13,931 nt of DNA from DATDOO01 sp035293245 (GCA_035293245.1 DATDOO010000334.1:1-13931); one strand, 5' to 3'. Positions 5,451 to 12,666 are shown, counted from the first letter of the stretch. Program-made: numbers and translations. The notes: generated from the sequence alone by a model not told the origin.

Positions 5451-7178
5451 ATGACGAATACATCAAGACGAGGCGTGCTCAAGTTGGGTCTTGTCGCCGC
5501 TGGAGCAGGCATGGCCGCATCCAAACATGCGTTCGGAGTCGGCGATCTAGTAGGAGGTTTATGCACGCCGGATAACCTGACGCTAGACCAGGACGACCCA
5601 GGTTCGCACGATTTCAACCTCAGCCCTTTCGTGGACCCGTTACCGATCATGCCGGTAGCACAAGCTGTCAACATTCCCCTCGCACCTCCAATTGATCCAT
5701 CCAGGCATCAACGCTATAGCGAGTTCACTCCGCAGAAGATTTATATTCAGGTTCTCCGCGAATTCGATCACCGATATCACAGGGATCTGCCGGAAACCAA
5801 AGTATGGGGGTTTAACGGCAACGTGCCGGGCGAAACATTCCATGCGCGTTATGGGGAGCCGGTATTGATCAGGAGGTATAACCAGCTACCCGCAAATCAT
5901 GTCGGCTTCGCCCTTCCATCCGTTACAACCCATTTGCACAATCTTCATCAGGCATCAGAAAGTGATGGATTGCCTTGGGACCCCGTCGATCCCGGTTATT
6001 TCTGGGATTATCACCACCCGAATTATCCCGCTGGCGGTGACCCATTGGAGAAGCAGACGACCCAGTGGTATCACGACCACCGCATGGACTTTACCGCGAC
6101 CAACGTCTATATGGGGTTGACTGGTTTTTACCTGTTGTTCGACGATAAGGACACCGGCGATGAGAACGACCCAAGCCCACAGGCGTTCGGGCTTCCCAGC
6201 GGAAAGTACGATGTGCCCTTGATTCTCCACGATATCAGCTTTGATCCAGCGGGCCAGCTATATCTTAGCCAGAACATCAATGGGTTCCTTGGGAAATACT
6301 TTACCGTAAACCGCAAAGTCACGCCCTACATGGAAGTAGAGCCACGCAAGTATCGCTTTCGTATTCTCAACGGCGGGCCTTCGCGTTTCTATGAACTGGG
6401 ACTGCGCTCCGATCAGAAATTCATCGTGATTGGCAATGACGGCAATTTGCTCCCGGCCCCTGTAATAGCCGATACCCTCAAGCTATCGGTTGCTCAACGT
6501 CACGACGTCATTGTCGATTTTTCCACGTTTCAGCCGGGCAGCAACATTGTTCTGGAGAACCTGTTGGAGCAGGTGCGCGGCGAAGGTCCGAGTGGACGGC
6601 GCTTTGACAAAGGCGCCGGCGACAGCGTAATGCAGTTCCGCGTGGTTCCTCTGACCGGGCCCGATCGCAGCCGGATCCCCAAAAAACTGAGGGCGTTATC
6701 CAAAGTCAATTTGAAAAAGGTAAAAAAACACCGGCTATTCAAATTCGACTATATCGGCGGTATCTGGACCGTGAACGGCAACGGGTTCGACATGGACCGC
6801 ATTGACGCGGAAATCGAGCAGGGCAGCGCGGAAATCTGGACTATCCGCAATGGTGGAACCCGGTGGGAGCACCCGGTTCACATTCACTTCGAGGAGTTCC
6901 AGATTCTGGAATTCAACGGCAAGCCACTTAAAAAAGGCGATGTAAATATTTCTCGCAAGGACGTTCTCACATTGGGACCCGGCGACGAAGTGAAATTGCT
7001 TTTCCATTTCCGCGATTTCCTCGGATGCCACGTCATGCATTGCCACAACGTCGTTCACGAGGATCATTCCATGATGATTCGCTGGTGCATCGTGCCCCCC
7101 ACGCATGGCCCCGCGCTGGGCGAGATTATCGAGCCTCGACCTGTGATGCGTCTTGGCAATCCCCCCATCGGGTTTTAA
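5451..7178 (+). CDS. Tat-exported multicopper oxidase
   Basis: A 575-residue multicopper oxidase of the CotA/bilirubin-oxidase/CueO type, expected to oxidise a substrate in the periplasm and reduce O2 to water. The Tat signal S-R-R-G-V-L-K (5-11) precedes a hydrophobic stretch, so the enzyme is probably exported folded with its copper. All four copper motifs are present: HLHNLH (161-166), Y-H-D-H (207-210), H-P-V-H-I-H (474-479) and HCHNVVHEDHSMM (530-542), whose M541 sits at the type-1 axial position. A basic segment K-K-V-K-K-H precedes the third domain. The start is supported by AGGTG eight bases upstream. It is first in a three-gene operon, 18 bp ahead of an SCO-fold gene. Codon choice is less GC-biased than in the flanks. 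The substrate (Cu(I), Mn(II), phenols or other) cannot be told. Confidence 0.95.
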   Translation: MTNTSRRGVLKLGLVAAGAGMAASKHAFGVGDLVGGLCTPDNLTLDQDDPGSHDFNLSPFVDPLPIMPVAQAVNIPLAPPIDPSRHQRYSEFTPQKIYIQVLREFDHRYHRDLPETKVWGFNGNVPGETFHARYGEPVLIRRYNQLPANHVGFALPSVTTHLHNLHQASESDGLPWDPVDPGYFWDYHHPNYPAGGDPLEKQTTQWYHDHRMDFTATNVYMGLTGFYLLFDDKDTGDENDPSPQAFGLPSGKYDVPLILHDISFDPAGQLYLSQNINGFLGKYFTVNRKVTPYMEVEPRKYRFRILNGGPSRFYELGLRSDQKFIVIGNDGNLLPAPVIADTLKLSVAQRHDVIVDFSTFQPGSNIVLENLLEQVRGEGPSGRRFDKGAGDSVMQFRVVPLTGPDRSRIPKKLRALSKVNLKKVKKHRLFKFDYIGGIWTVNGNGFDMDRIDAEIEQGSAEIWTIRNGGTRWEHPVHIHFEEFQILEFNGKPLKKGDVNISRKDVLTLGPGDEVKLLFHFRDFLGCHVMHCHNVVHEDHSMMIRWCIVPPTHGPALGEIIEPRPVMRLGNPPIGF

Positions 7179-7196
7179 TTCGGAGAGGACTAGACA

Positions 7197-7853
7197 ATGA
7201 AAAGTAGAAGAGAATTTCTTGCCGCCGGCGCAGCTGTACTGCCCGCGTTGGCATTGTCCGCATATGCCAGTGGTGGCTCGGGAGAACTGGTAAGCGCTTC
7301 CGCCGATAATCTTTCGGCCAATGCATGCAAGAAGCTGGGCGGTGCTTCGGCAAAATACTTTCCCAATCCGATTGTTATGACCCATGAAGGCCGCAAGGCA
7401 TGGTTTTACGACGACTTGATTAAAGGCAAGATCGTCGGCATCAACTTCATGTCCGTGCAGAAGGAAGATAAGTTTCCCGTTACCCGTAACCTGGCATCAA
7501 CTCAGGAACTATTGGGTGACAAGCTGGGGCGCGACGTATTTCTAGTATCGGTCACCACCGATCCCGATCGCGACACGCCCCTTGTGCTGGAGAAATTCGC
7601 CAAGGCGCATGGTGCAAAAGAGGGTTGGATATTTGTGACTGGAAAGTCGTCGGATATGCAGGCGCTTTATCACAAGCTGGGGTCTCACCACGGACATGGC
7701 GCAATGGCAAACCACCACATATGGCGTTACGGTAACGAGCCGTATGCACGTTGGGCGACGTCCCATGCCTTGGCCAGACCTCACCAACTCGCCCAGCGCT
7801 TGTCTTGGGTGGAGGTTCGCGAAAACCCTTCCAGCCCCACGGCACAGCTTTAA
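7197..7853 (+). CDS. SCO1/SenC-fold protein without the copper-binding cysteines
   Basis: A 218-residue thioredoxin-fold protein of the SCO family with a Tat-like N-terminus (S-R-R-E-F-L-A, 3-9). Family landmarks are I-V-G-I-N-F-M (79-85), T-R-N-L-A-S-T-Q-E-L-L-G (96-107), the T-D-P-D-R-D-T-P strand (121-128) and the C-terminal W-R-Y-G-N-E-P-Y-A-R-W (176-186). Normal SCO proteins carry CxxxCP after I-N-F-M to bind copper; here the stretch reads Q-K-E-D-K-F-P, so the cysteines are K89 and F93. The only Cys is C44. A His cluster (H164, H165, H167, H173, H174) stands where it might give alternative ligands. The gene has GGAGAGGA as ribosome site and lies between the oxidase and a large secreted protein. 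It may be a redox-inactive scaffold or copper carrier for the oxidase. The family is clear; the role is inferred. Confidence 0.88.
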   Translation: MKSRREFLAAGAAVLPALALSAYASGGSGELVSASADNLSANACKKLGGASAKYFPNPIVMTHEGRKAWFYDDLIKGKIVGINFMSVQKEDKFPVTRNLASTQELLGDKLGRDVFLVSVTTDPDRDTPLVLEKFAKAHGAKEGWIFVTGKSSDMQALYHKLGSHHGHGAMANHHIWRYGNEPYARWATSHALARPHQLAQRLSWVEVRENPSSPTAQL

Positions 7854-7867
7854 TTAAGGACGCTGTC

Positions 7868-9616
7868 ATGACGAAAGGCTCATCAATCAAAACATTTACC
7901 GGTACGCTTACTTTGTTAACCATCGGTATAGGCGCCGCTTTCGCTGCGCCAAGCCCAATTTTACCGACAGGACCCGGTCAATGCGTCCCGACGAGCAATG
8001 GCATGGGTGGAATAATTTATGTTGGCCACCCCTGTCCTAATGCTCGTCCTGCAGCCCCTCAGCAAACATTGCAGCCCGATGGAGTAACCACCGAAGTCAT
8101 TACCGGAACTTCAATATTTCCAGAAAAGGACCCTTTCATCGATCCGGTAAACGCTACCAATCTTTTGCCTAATTTCAACGGCAACCTTTTTGATGGCAAC
8201 GGTGTGGAAATGGAGAACACCCTTCCATCCAGCAATGAACATCCCTATAACCTGCACGAGCCCCCCGCCGTAAGCGGCATCCTCGAGACCTCGCCCACGG
8301 ATGATCTACTCCATATATTCAAGCTGCTGAAAGATGCGGACGATGAAGAAGATGACAAACACGAGAAACTCGCTCCGGAAGAAGAACATTTGGGTAAAGC
8401 GGGGCTGATCCAGCGCGGCCTGGATATTCTGGAGGGCAATCCAGTTCCTGCCCGCGTATACAGCGGCATACCGATCTTGCACTACACGGGACCGGAAAAG
8501 GTTAAAAAGGTGGACCCCGTCACCCGGAATGTGAACGTCCACCAAATCTGGTTCGATAGCCATATCGAATCCGATGCGGCTTTCATCGACGTCAGCGAAG
8601 TTAACGATGTTCCTTACACGATTACCTATACGGTAGATGTTTTGAACCGCGGCGAGGACGATTTCGCACCCATGGTGATGTATTTCGATGACCCTGCGCT
8701 CAGCCCGCCAGGAATGCCCCCCATGCCGCATACCAGCATGGACACCACTTTTTTTCCCATGACCGACGGCACCCGCAATGTGTTCACGATGAAAATGCCT
8801 CCGGGCAAATATTACAACCTCACCTATACGTGGGGCTGGCGCGAACACCCGCCTCGGGTGCAGGTCACGGAAAACGCCGGTAAGAAACTCGTGAATCCCG
8901 AGGGTCAGCAGAGGACCCTGGTGGAGTGGGAGCAGGACGTTTTCGGCGCGGCGCCTTCCGCAAGTCTTCAAAACAAGCTCGCAGCCATCGCCAAGATCGG
9001 CGAGCTCGCACCGGAAAAGCGCATGTGGCATGCGCTGCGCGAAGCGGCCGGCTACGCGAACGACTCCGCTACGATGCCGGGTGCACCGAAATCGGATGAG
9101 GAAGTCGAGGAGCTGATGGAGGAAGCCATGGCAGCCTTGGGCGACTGGGGTCATCGCACGCGATTGCCGCGCGGGGTGGAACCTGACTCGGACGCCGATG
9201 TCACCTTGTTTTATGCCAACAATACGATCTATGGCCAGAGGAAAGGCGGCGGTTTGGCCGATCTGGACCAATGGAGACTGCGCGGCCAAAATCTGAAAAT
9301 CACTCTGCTGAACGGCGACCATTTTCTGCACAGTTACATGAGTGCGGATTTCGGCGGCGCTCGCGGCTGGGAAAACCAGTTCCAGTCAACCAAGGATATC
9401 GGCGGCTCCGGTTGCTGGTTCACTTTCGGCCGTTTTCAGTGGTGGGTTAATGCCGGTGGGCCGTTTGGCATGATCAATATTCCTCCGGCAGCTTCCAATG
9501 GTGCTCCGGCGCTTCACAAGGTCGATTTCACGATGAATTTCGAACCCTCGCGGCGGTTGCGTCTGTATCAGTTCGATCCAGCGCATCATGAATCGGCGAT
9601 CTTTTCTTTGCACTGA
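7868..9616 (+). CDS. Large secreted protein of unknown function with Met-rich patch
   Basis: I do not recognise this 582-residue protein. The ATG at 7868 is chosen because it follows AAGGA and begins a clean Sec signal peptide (basic start, hydrophobic core, cleavage near A-F-A, about residue 26). The frame is open further upstream but overlaps the SCO gene. Visible parts are a Pro-rich N-terminus with two Cys (near 38 and 55), an acidic segment D-A-D-D-E-E-D-D-K-H-E-K near 152-163, and a beta-rich region with Met/His-rich M-P-P-M-P-H-T-S-M-D (about 282-291) continuing to several more Met. An acidic helix follows (E-E-V-E-E-L-M-E-E-A-M), and the C-terminus is aromatic (G-C-W-F-T-F-G-R-F-Q-W-W near 516-527). 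The Met/His patch could bind Cu(I). It ends the oxidase operon, 14 bp after the SCO gene, so it is a candidate partner or substrate protein. Confidence 0.85.
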   Translation: MTKGSSIKTFTGTLTLLTIGIGAAFAAPSPILPTGPGQCVPTSNGMGGIIYVGHPCPNARPAAPQQTLQPDGVTTEVITGTSIFPEKDPFIDPVNATNLLPNFNGNLFDGNGVEMENTLPSSNEHPYNLHEPPAVSGILETSPTDDLLHIFKLLKDADDEEDDKHEKLAPEEEHLGKAGLIQRGLDILEGNPVPARVYSGIPILHYTGPEKVKKVDPVTRNVNVHQIWFDSHIESDAAFIDVSEVNDVPYTITYTVDVLNRGEDDFAPMVMYFDDPALSPPGMPPMPHTSMDTTFFPMTDGTRNVFTMKMPPGKYYNLTYTWGWREHPPRVQVTENAGKKLVNPEGQQRTLVEWEQDVFGAAPSASLQNKLAAIAKIGELAPEKRMWHALREAAGYANDSATMPGAPKSDEEVEELMEEAMAALGDWGHRTRLPRGVEPDSDADVTLFYANNTIYGQRKGGGLADLDQWRLRGQNLKITLLNGDHFLHSYMSADFGGARGWENQFQSTKDIGGSGCWFTFGRFQWWVNAGGPFGMINIPPAASNGAPALHKVDFTMNFEPSRRLRLYQFDPAHHESAIFSLH

Positions 9617-9666
9617 GGCGACATGATCCGTCCCGGCGGATGTTTCACCGACGCCTGAGTCATCAC

Positions 9667-9697
9667 TCCGCTGTGCCTAGCGACTAGGCACAGCGGA
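9667..9697. terminator. 14-bp perfect hairpin between convergent operons
   Basis: TCCGCTGTGCCTAG (9667-9680), loop CGA, CTAGGCACAGCGGA (9684-9697): a perfect 14-bp stem with a 3-nt loop, 50 bp after the plus-strand oxidase operon and 99 bp beyond the end of the minus-strand buf operon. Neither side has a T-run, so it may act as a bidirectional or Rho-assisted terminator, or protect mRNA 3' ends. Confidence 0.7.
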
Positions 9698-9795
9698 ATC
9701 GCCCTGCACTGACGCCGCTCCCCTCCCGACGAAATTCGCCGTATATCGGTCAAGGTAACCGAACCCGATGCTGTTGCGAGATGGGGGTGTGGTCG

Positions 9796-10620
9796 CTACC
9801 CCCGCGATTTCCCAGCCAAAGACCGACCGCCAAAGGAATCACTGCCGGACACGCCCACGATCAGGCCGTCCGCGACCCAGCGGTGCAGCAGGTTCGCGGC
9901 GGTGGCGGCGGCATCCGTCGCGCCGTCCGGCATGCGGCTCAAACCCTCGCACCAGTCGGCAAACACCGTGTCGTTGCCAGCGGCATCCAAAGCCCACGCT
10001 TCCCCCTCGCCAAGGGGCCGGTAATAAATTGCCAGCCCACGGCGCCAGACCAGCCAGTCTTTTGCCTCGGCTTCCTCCGCCAGCGAAGGACTGGGCTCCC
10101 CTTCCCGAATGGCGCGCCACAGTTCAGCCGCGCTGTAGTTCAGCACAATGGAACGCAACGACGGATGAAATGACAGCCGCAATTTGGGCCACTGCTCTAC
10201 CGGCAGGGTGCTCAAGGCTGCGGCATCCAGCGGCGTCGCGTCTTTTGCATCGAAGGCTTCGCTCAGCGCCCATTCGAACCTGGCCAGATCGGCCAAGTCC
10301 GCCCGATCGCCCAGGAATTCCGCCAGCCCCGCGCCGGCCCAGCGGATGGAGTAATGCCGGGACGGACGGGATTCGGCGTAGGCACAGGCCAGGTCGGCGA
10401 ATGCTTTCGCGCCGAGCAAAACCTGCAGGGCCGGATAGTCGGCCGCCAAGGCTTCGGCCAGGCGCAGCCGGTAAGCATCCCGGTAAATGCGGAAGCGCAA
10501 TTCCGCGTCGTTCGCCGAAGCGGCGGCCACAAATTCGGGAGCGGTTCCGGCGCCGGAGAGAATGGCCGTCTGGAAACGCCGTTGCAGTTCGGCCAAAGAC
10601 GTTGCGGTGTTCAGGCGCAT
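9796..10620 (-). CDS. bufC: BufC/HvfC-type RiPP maturation partner (DUF2063)
   Basis: A 274-residue cytoplasmic protein of the DUF2063 (HvfC/BufC) family, which partners MNIO maturases and presents the precursor peptide. The N-terminal domain shows L-A-E-L-Q-R-R-F-Q-T-A-I-L, then R-F-R-I-Y-R-D-A-Y-R-L-R-L-A-E-A-L-A-A-D-Y-P-A-L (about 42-65), characteristic of the family, followed by Y-A-E-S-R-P-S-R-H-Y-S-I-R-W-A-G. The C-terminal half has W-R-R-G-L-A-I-Y-Y-R-P-L. The start codon at 10620 lies within the end of bufB (10-base overlap), so translation is coupled. It is the last gene of the bufferin operon. A DNA-binding role, sometimes annotated for this family, is not supported by this context. 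Confidence 0.92.
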   Translation of the reverse strand: MRLNTATSLAELQRRFQTAILSGAGTAPEFVAAASANDAELRFRIYRDAYRLRLAEALAADYPALQVLLGAKAFADLACAYAESRPSRHYSIRWAGAGLAEFLGDRADLADLARFEWALSEAFDAKDATPLDAAALSTLPVEQWPKLRLSFHPSLRSIVLNYSAAELWRAIREGEPSPSLAEEAEAKDWLVWRRGLAIYYRPLGEGEAWALDAAGNDTVFADWCEGLSRMPDGATDAAATAANLLHRWVADGLIVGVSGSDSFGGRSLAGKSRG

Positions 10621-11474
10621 GGCGTTTCACCCGGCAACGCCTTTGCGGCGGCGTCCCTGGCCCGTTGCAACTCGTCGAGCAGTTCGGCCAGGGGCGGTAT
10701 GGCGTCGTCGCGCTCGATCATGGTGGATACCGGCCCGCAGCGGCGAATTGCGGCTTCGTAAAGGTCCCACACCGGGTCGGCTACCGGGTGGTCATGGGTA
10801 TCGATGACGTAGCTCCCGTAGTCGGAATGGCCGGCGAGATGTATCTGCCAGACACGCTTGGCCGGTATGTGCGCCAGGTATTCGCAGGGGTCGAAACCGT
10901 GGTTGCGGGCGCTGACGTAAACGTTGTTCACGTCCAGAAGCAGCAGGCAGTCGGCCTGTTCCGCCATGGCATCGAGGAATTCCCACTCGGGGACGCCCGA
11001 ATGGTTGTAGGCGAGGTAGCTGGACGGATTCTCCATGAGGATGCGCCGACCCAGGAAATCCTGCACCCGCCGGATGCGCTCCACCACGTGGCGCAAGGTG
11101 TCTTCCGTATAAGGCAACGGCAACAGGTCGTGCAGGTTGACGCCGTCCACGCCGGTCCAACACAGATGATCGGAAATCCAGGCGGCCTCCACCCGTTGCG
11201 CCAGCGCCTTGAGCTTTTTCAGGTATTCGAAATCCAGGGGATCGGTGCCGCCAATCGATAGGGAAACGCCGTGCATCGCCAGGGGATAGTCGGCACGAAT
11301 GCGTTCCAGGTAATACAGAGGCTTGCCCCCATCCACCAGGTAGTTTTCGCTGATGATCTCGAACCACTCGATCGGCGGTTTTTCCGCCAGGATGGTTTCG
11401 TAATGCTCCTTGCGCAGCCCCAGGCCGAAGCCCAGGAAAGGACGTTCGTCGCGTTGCGGCACGGTATTCTCCAT
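10611..11474 (-). CDS. bufB: BufB, MNIO (DUF692) bufferin maturase
   Basis: A 287-residue TIM-barrel enzyme of the MNIO (DUF692) family, relatives of MbnB, which use a multinuclear non-haem iron centre to oxidise Cys side chains in precursor peptides. Visible conserved elements are G-F-G-L-G-L-R (15-21), E-I-I-S-E-N-Y (39-45), M-H-G-V-S-L-S-I-G (67-75), S-D-H-L-C-W (101-106), M-E-N-P-S-S-Y (147-153), D-V-N-N-V-Y (181-186), Q-I-H-L-A-G-H (210-216), D-T-H-D-H (225-229) and M-I-E-R-D (252-256). H68, D102, E148, N184, H216 and E254 are likely metal ligands by family analogy. The ribosome site is weak, and a strong hairpin separates it from bufA2, both lowering maturase relative to precursor. BufC overlaps its 3' end. 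Confidence 0.95.
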   Translation of the reverse strand: MENTVPQRDERPFLGFGLGLRKEHYETILAEKPPIEWFEIISENYLVDGGKPLYYLERIRADYPLAMHGVSLSIGGTDPLDFEYLKKLKALAQRVEAAWISDHLCWTGVDGVNLHDLLPLPYTEDTLRHVVERIRRVQDFLGRRILMENPSSYLAYNHSGVPEWEFLDAMAEQADCLLLLDVNNVYVSARNHGFDPCEYLAHIPAKRVWQIHLAGHSDYGSYVIDTHDHPVADPVWDLYEAAIRRCGPVSTMIERDDAIPPLAELLDELQRARDAAAKALPGETPCA

Positions 11475-11493
11475 GGTGATGAAACAGCCGATA

Positions 11494-11518
11494 CCGGGGC
11501 CGGCCAGGCCGGCCCCGG
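11494..11518 (-). promoter_or_regulatory. GC-rich 12-bp hairpin between precursor and maturase genes
   Basis: CCGGGGCCGGCC (11494-11505), a single A, then GGCCGGCCCCGG (11507-11518): perfect arms entirely of G and C, in the 52-bp gap between the bufA2 stop and the bufB start. No T-run follows on the minus strand, so it is less likely a full intrinsic terminator than a partial terminator or 3'-end stabiliser that keeps the precursor message more abundant than bufBC. Confidence 0.65.
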
Positions 11519-11526
11519 ATTTCGGA

Positions 11527-11796
11527 TCAGGGTTTCAGCACCTCCCCGCCCTTGGCTTTGCACTCCTCGGCGGATGCCGTCGGCACCCAGCCCTGGCCCT
11601 TGCAGGAATTCTGTCCCTTGCAGGCATTGGCGGCGGTTTTGCAGGCGGACTGCCCCTTGCATGCGTTGAGGCCGCCGCATTGGACTTTGGCTTCCTGGGC
11701 ATCGGCCTGCTCGGCAGCCATCGCCGCGCCGCTGGCGAACAGGGCGGCCGCTGCGGTGGCCAGCAACAGGCCGGAACGGTAAGGTAAATTTCTCAT
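11527..11796 (-). CDS. bufA2: BufA2-type bufferin precursor (copper-buffering RiPP)
   Basis: An 89-residue precursor from the ATG at 11796, which has GAGGAG seven bases upstream; the longer frame to 11847 adds a non-signal-like 17 residues and is rejected. A Sec signal peptide (hydrophobic 9-26, cleavage near A-M-A, about 27) is followed by a Cys-rich core. Six Cys lie at 40, 46, 52, 59, 65 and 79, the first five in repeats of the form C-x5-C-K-G-Q (C-G-G-L-N-A-C-K-G-Q-S-A-C-K-T). In known bufferins, core Cys residues are oxidised to thiooxazole heterocycles by BufB/BufC, and the exported product sequesters copper in the periplasm. The signal peptide acts as leader in this family. It has its own promoter-like element at 11876-11905 and lies downstream of the DoxX gene. 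Confidence 0.92.
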   Translation of the reverse strand: MRNLPYRSGLLLATAAAALFASGAAMAAEQADAQEAKVQCGGLNACKGQSACKTAANACKGQNSCKGQGWVPTASAEECKAKGGEVLKP

Positions 11797-11857
11797 GGGT
11801 TTTCTCCTCGAAGGATCGATGGGGTTGTTTAAAGGCGCGCCGGTCATTCCGGCCCGA

Positions 11858-11872
11858 GAGTCCTGAAGACTC
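11858..11872. promoter_or_regulatory. Small inverted repeat near the predicted bufA2 transcript start
   Basis: GAGTC (11858-11862), CTGAA, GACTC (11868-11872), 4 bp downstream of the -10-like block of the bufA2 element in the direction of transcription. It could be a 5'-end mRNA stem or an operator. The arms are only 5 bp, so chance is quite possible. Confidence 0.25.
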
Positions 11873-11875
11873 GTA

Positions 11876-11905
11876 CCTTGGTCGTGGGCATACCCGGTTC
11901 CTTAC
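11876..11905 (-). promoter_or_regulatory. Bipartite promoter-like element upstream of bufA2 (ECF-type?)
   Basis: On the minus strand: TGTAAGGA, 13 bp, ACGACCAAGG. Except for the leading T, which lies one base outside the stated range at 11906, these blocks occupy 11905-11876. The same two blocks with identical 13-bp spacing occur upstream of the DoxX gene. GTAAGG plus CGACC resembles the layout of ECF sigma promoters; as I recall, Caulobacter bufferin operons use SigF with GTAACC and CGAA blocks. It lies 10 bp after the DoxX stop, so bufA2BC can be transcribed separately. Confidence 0.7.
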
Positions 11906-11913
11906 AGGACCGC

Positions 11914-12594
11914 TCAACGCAAGCGCACGGGCGGGGAACGCCGGCGGCAAACCCAGTAATCCAGGCTCACGTAGCGCCCGCCGCCGAAGAAAAACAACGC
12001 CAGGAGCATGACGAAATAGGTGACGGCGAACTCGACACCGTTGTTGAGCATAGCGAGGTTGCCGTATTCGGTGAGCCAGCCGTAATCGCCGTGTTGCTGG
12101 AGAATTTCCTTGGCGACCTGCAGTCGCTCGATCGCCGCCCGCGTGCGTTCGTTGGCAAAAGGACCGTCCCCGGCGGCGATGGCCAGCCAGCCGTTCTGCC
12201 CGTGGACGGCCATCGCCGCCACCGCCATGGTTGCGAGGAGCGGGATGGAAATCCAGCGCACCGCCAAGCCGAGCGGAAGCAGCACTGCGCCGAGCAACTC
12301 GGCCGCGGTGGCCAGCCAGGCCAGCAGATAGGGAGCCGGGAGACCCAGTCCCCAGTCCGGGTTGCCGAACCAGGCGACGGTCGCTTCGAAACCGGCGATT
12401 TTGTGACTGCCCGCCATCCAGAACACCGGCGCCAAATAAAACCGGATTGCCAGGGGCGCCAGAAAGTCGGCGCGAAGGGCAACTCTCTCCCATGCCCCGC
12501 AGCGCGAGGTCATGGTGCGGAGACGACGAATGCAGACGGCCATCGGATTACCGTCCGGCCGTGCGCAAAGGGGGGTGTGATCGGGCTCGTGCAT
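11914..12594 (-). CDS. DoxX family membrane protein of the bufferin operon (HvfX/BufD-like)
   Basis: A 226-residue inner-membrane protein from the ATG at 12594, chosen because AGGAG stands seven bases upstream; the frame is open to 12897 but that part lies antisense to the neighbour. About four hydrophobic segments are visible (44-62, 87-110, 113-131, 187-204). DoxX landmarks are L-A-I-R-F-Y-L-A-P-V-F-W-M-A-G-S-H-K (48-65), the W-L-A-T-A-A-E-L-L-G-A-V-L-L-P-L-G-L helix (93-110) and a loop with F-A-N-E-R-T-R-A-A-I. DoxX-family proteins (HvfX in Hvf operons) accompany DUF692/DUF2063 RiPP systems and are thought to help in copper handling or metallophore maturation. It is first in the operon and has its own copy of the bipartite promoter element. 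Confidence 0.9.
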   Translation of the reverse strand: MHEPDHTPLCARPDGNPMAVCIRRLRTMTSRCGAWERVALRADFLAPLAIRFYLAPVFWMAGSHKIAGFEATVAWFGNPDWGLGLPAPYLLAWLATAAELLGAVLLPLGLAVRWISIPLLATMAVAAMAVHGQNGWLAIAAGDGPFANERTRAAIERLQVAKEILQQHGDYGWLTEYGNLAMLNNGVEFAVTYFVMLLALFFFGGGRYVSLDYWVCRRRSPPVRLR

Positions 12595-12636
12595 GGGAAT
12601 CTCCTGGTGGGATGATCCGCCCCGCGGCGGACATTT

Positions 12637-12666
12637 CCTTGGTCGTTTCCCCGTGCTTGTCCTTAC
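12637..12666 (-). promoter_or_regulatory. Bipartite promoter-like element upstream of the DoxX gene
   Basis: TGTAAGGA, 13 bp, ACGACCAAGG on the minus strand (the leading T is at 12667, one base outside the range), matching the element before bufA2 base for base in both blocks and in spacing. The -10-like block ends 42 bp before the DoxX start. The plus-strand TACAAT at 12664-12669 overlaps the -35-like block, so transcription of the divergent desaturase gene could compete here. Confidence 0.7.

Noticed and set aside
8306..9331. 341-residue minus-strand open frame opposite the large secreted protein
   Set aside because: There is no ribosome site or family motif, and the opposite strand has a signal peptide, operon spacing and coherent composition.
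9667..9697. Attachment site or CRISPR-like repeat
   Set aside because: It is a single hairpin, not a repeated unit, with no integrase, tRNA or cas gene; its place between convergent operons fits a terminator.
9768..11261. 497-residue plus-strand open frame opposite bufBC
   Set aside because: The Arg/Pro-rich translation is a shadow of two well-supported minus-strand genes.
10611..11796. Methanobactin biosynthesis (MbnA/MbnB/MbnC)
   Set aside because: The maturase belongs to the same broad MNIO family, but the precursor has a Sec signal peptide and a five-repeat Cys core, the partner is DUF2063 and a DoxX gene is present, all of which fit bufferins instead.
11914..12594. DoxX protein as part of a thiosulfate:quinone oxidoreductase
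   Set aside because: No DoxA/DoxD partner or sulfur gene is nearby; the context and shared promoter element tie it to the bufferin genes.
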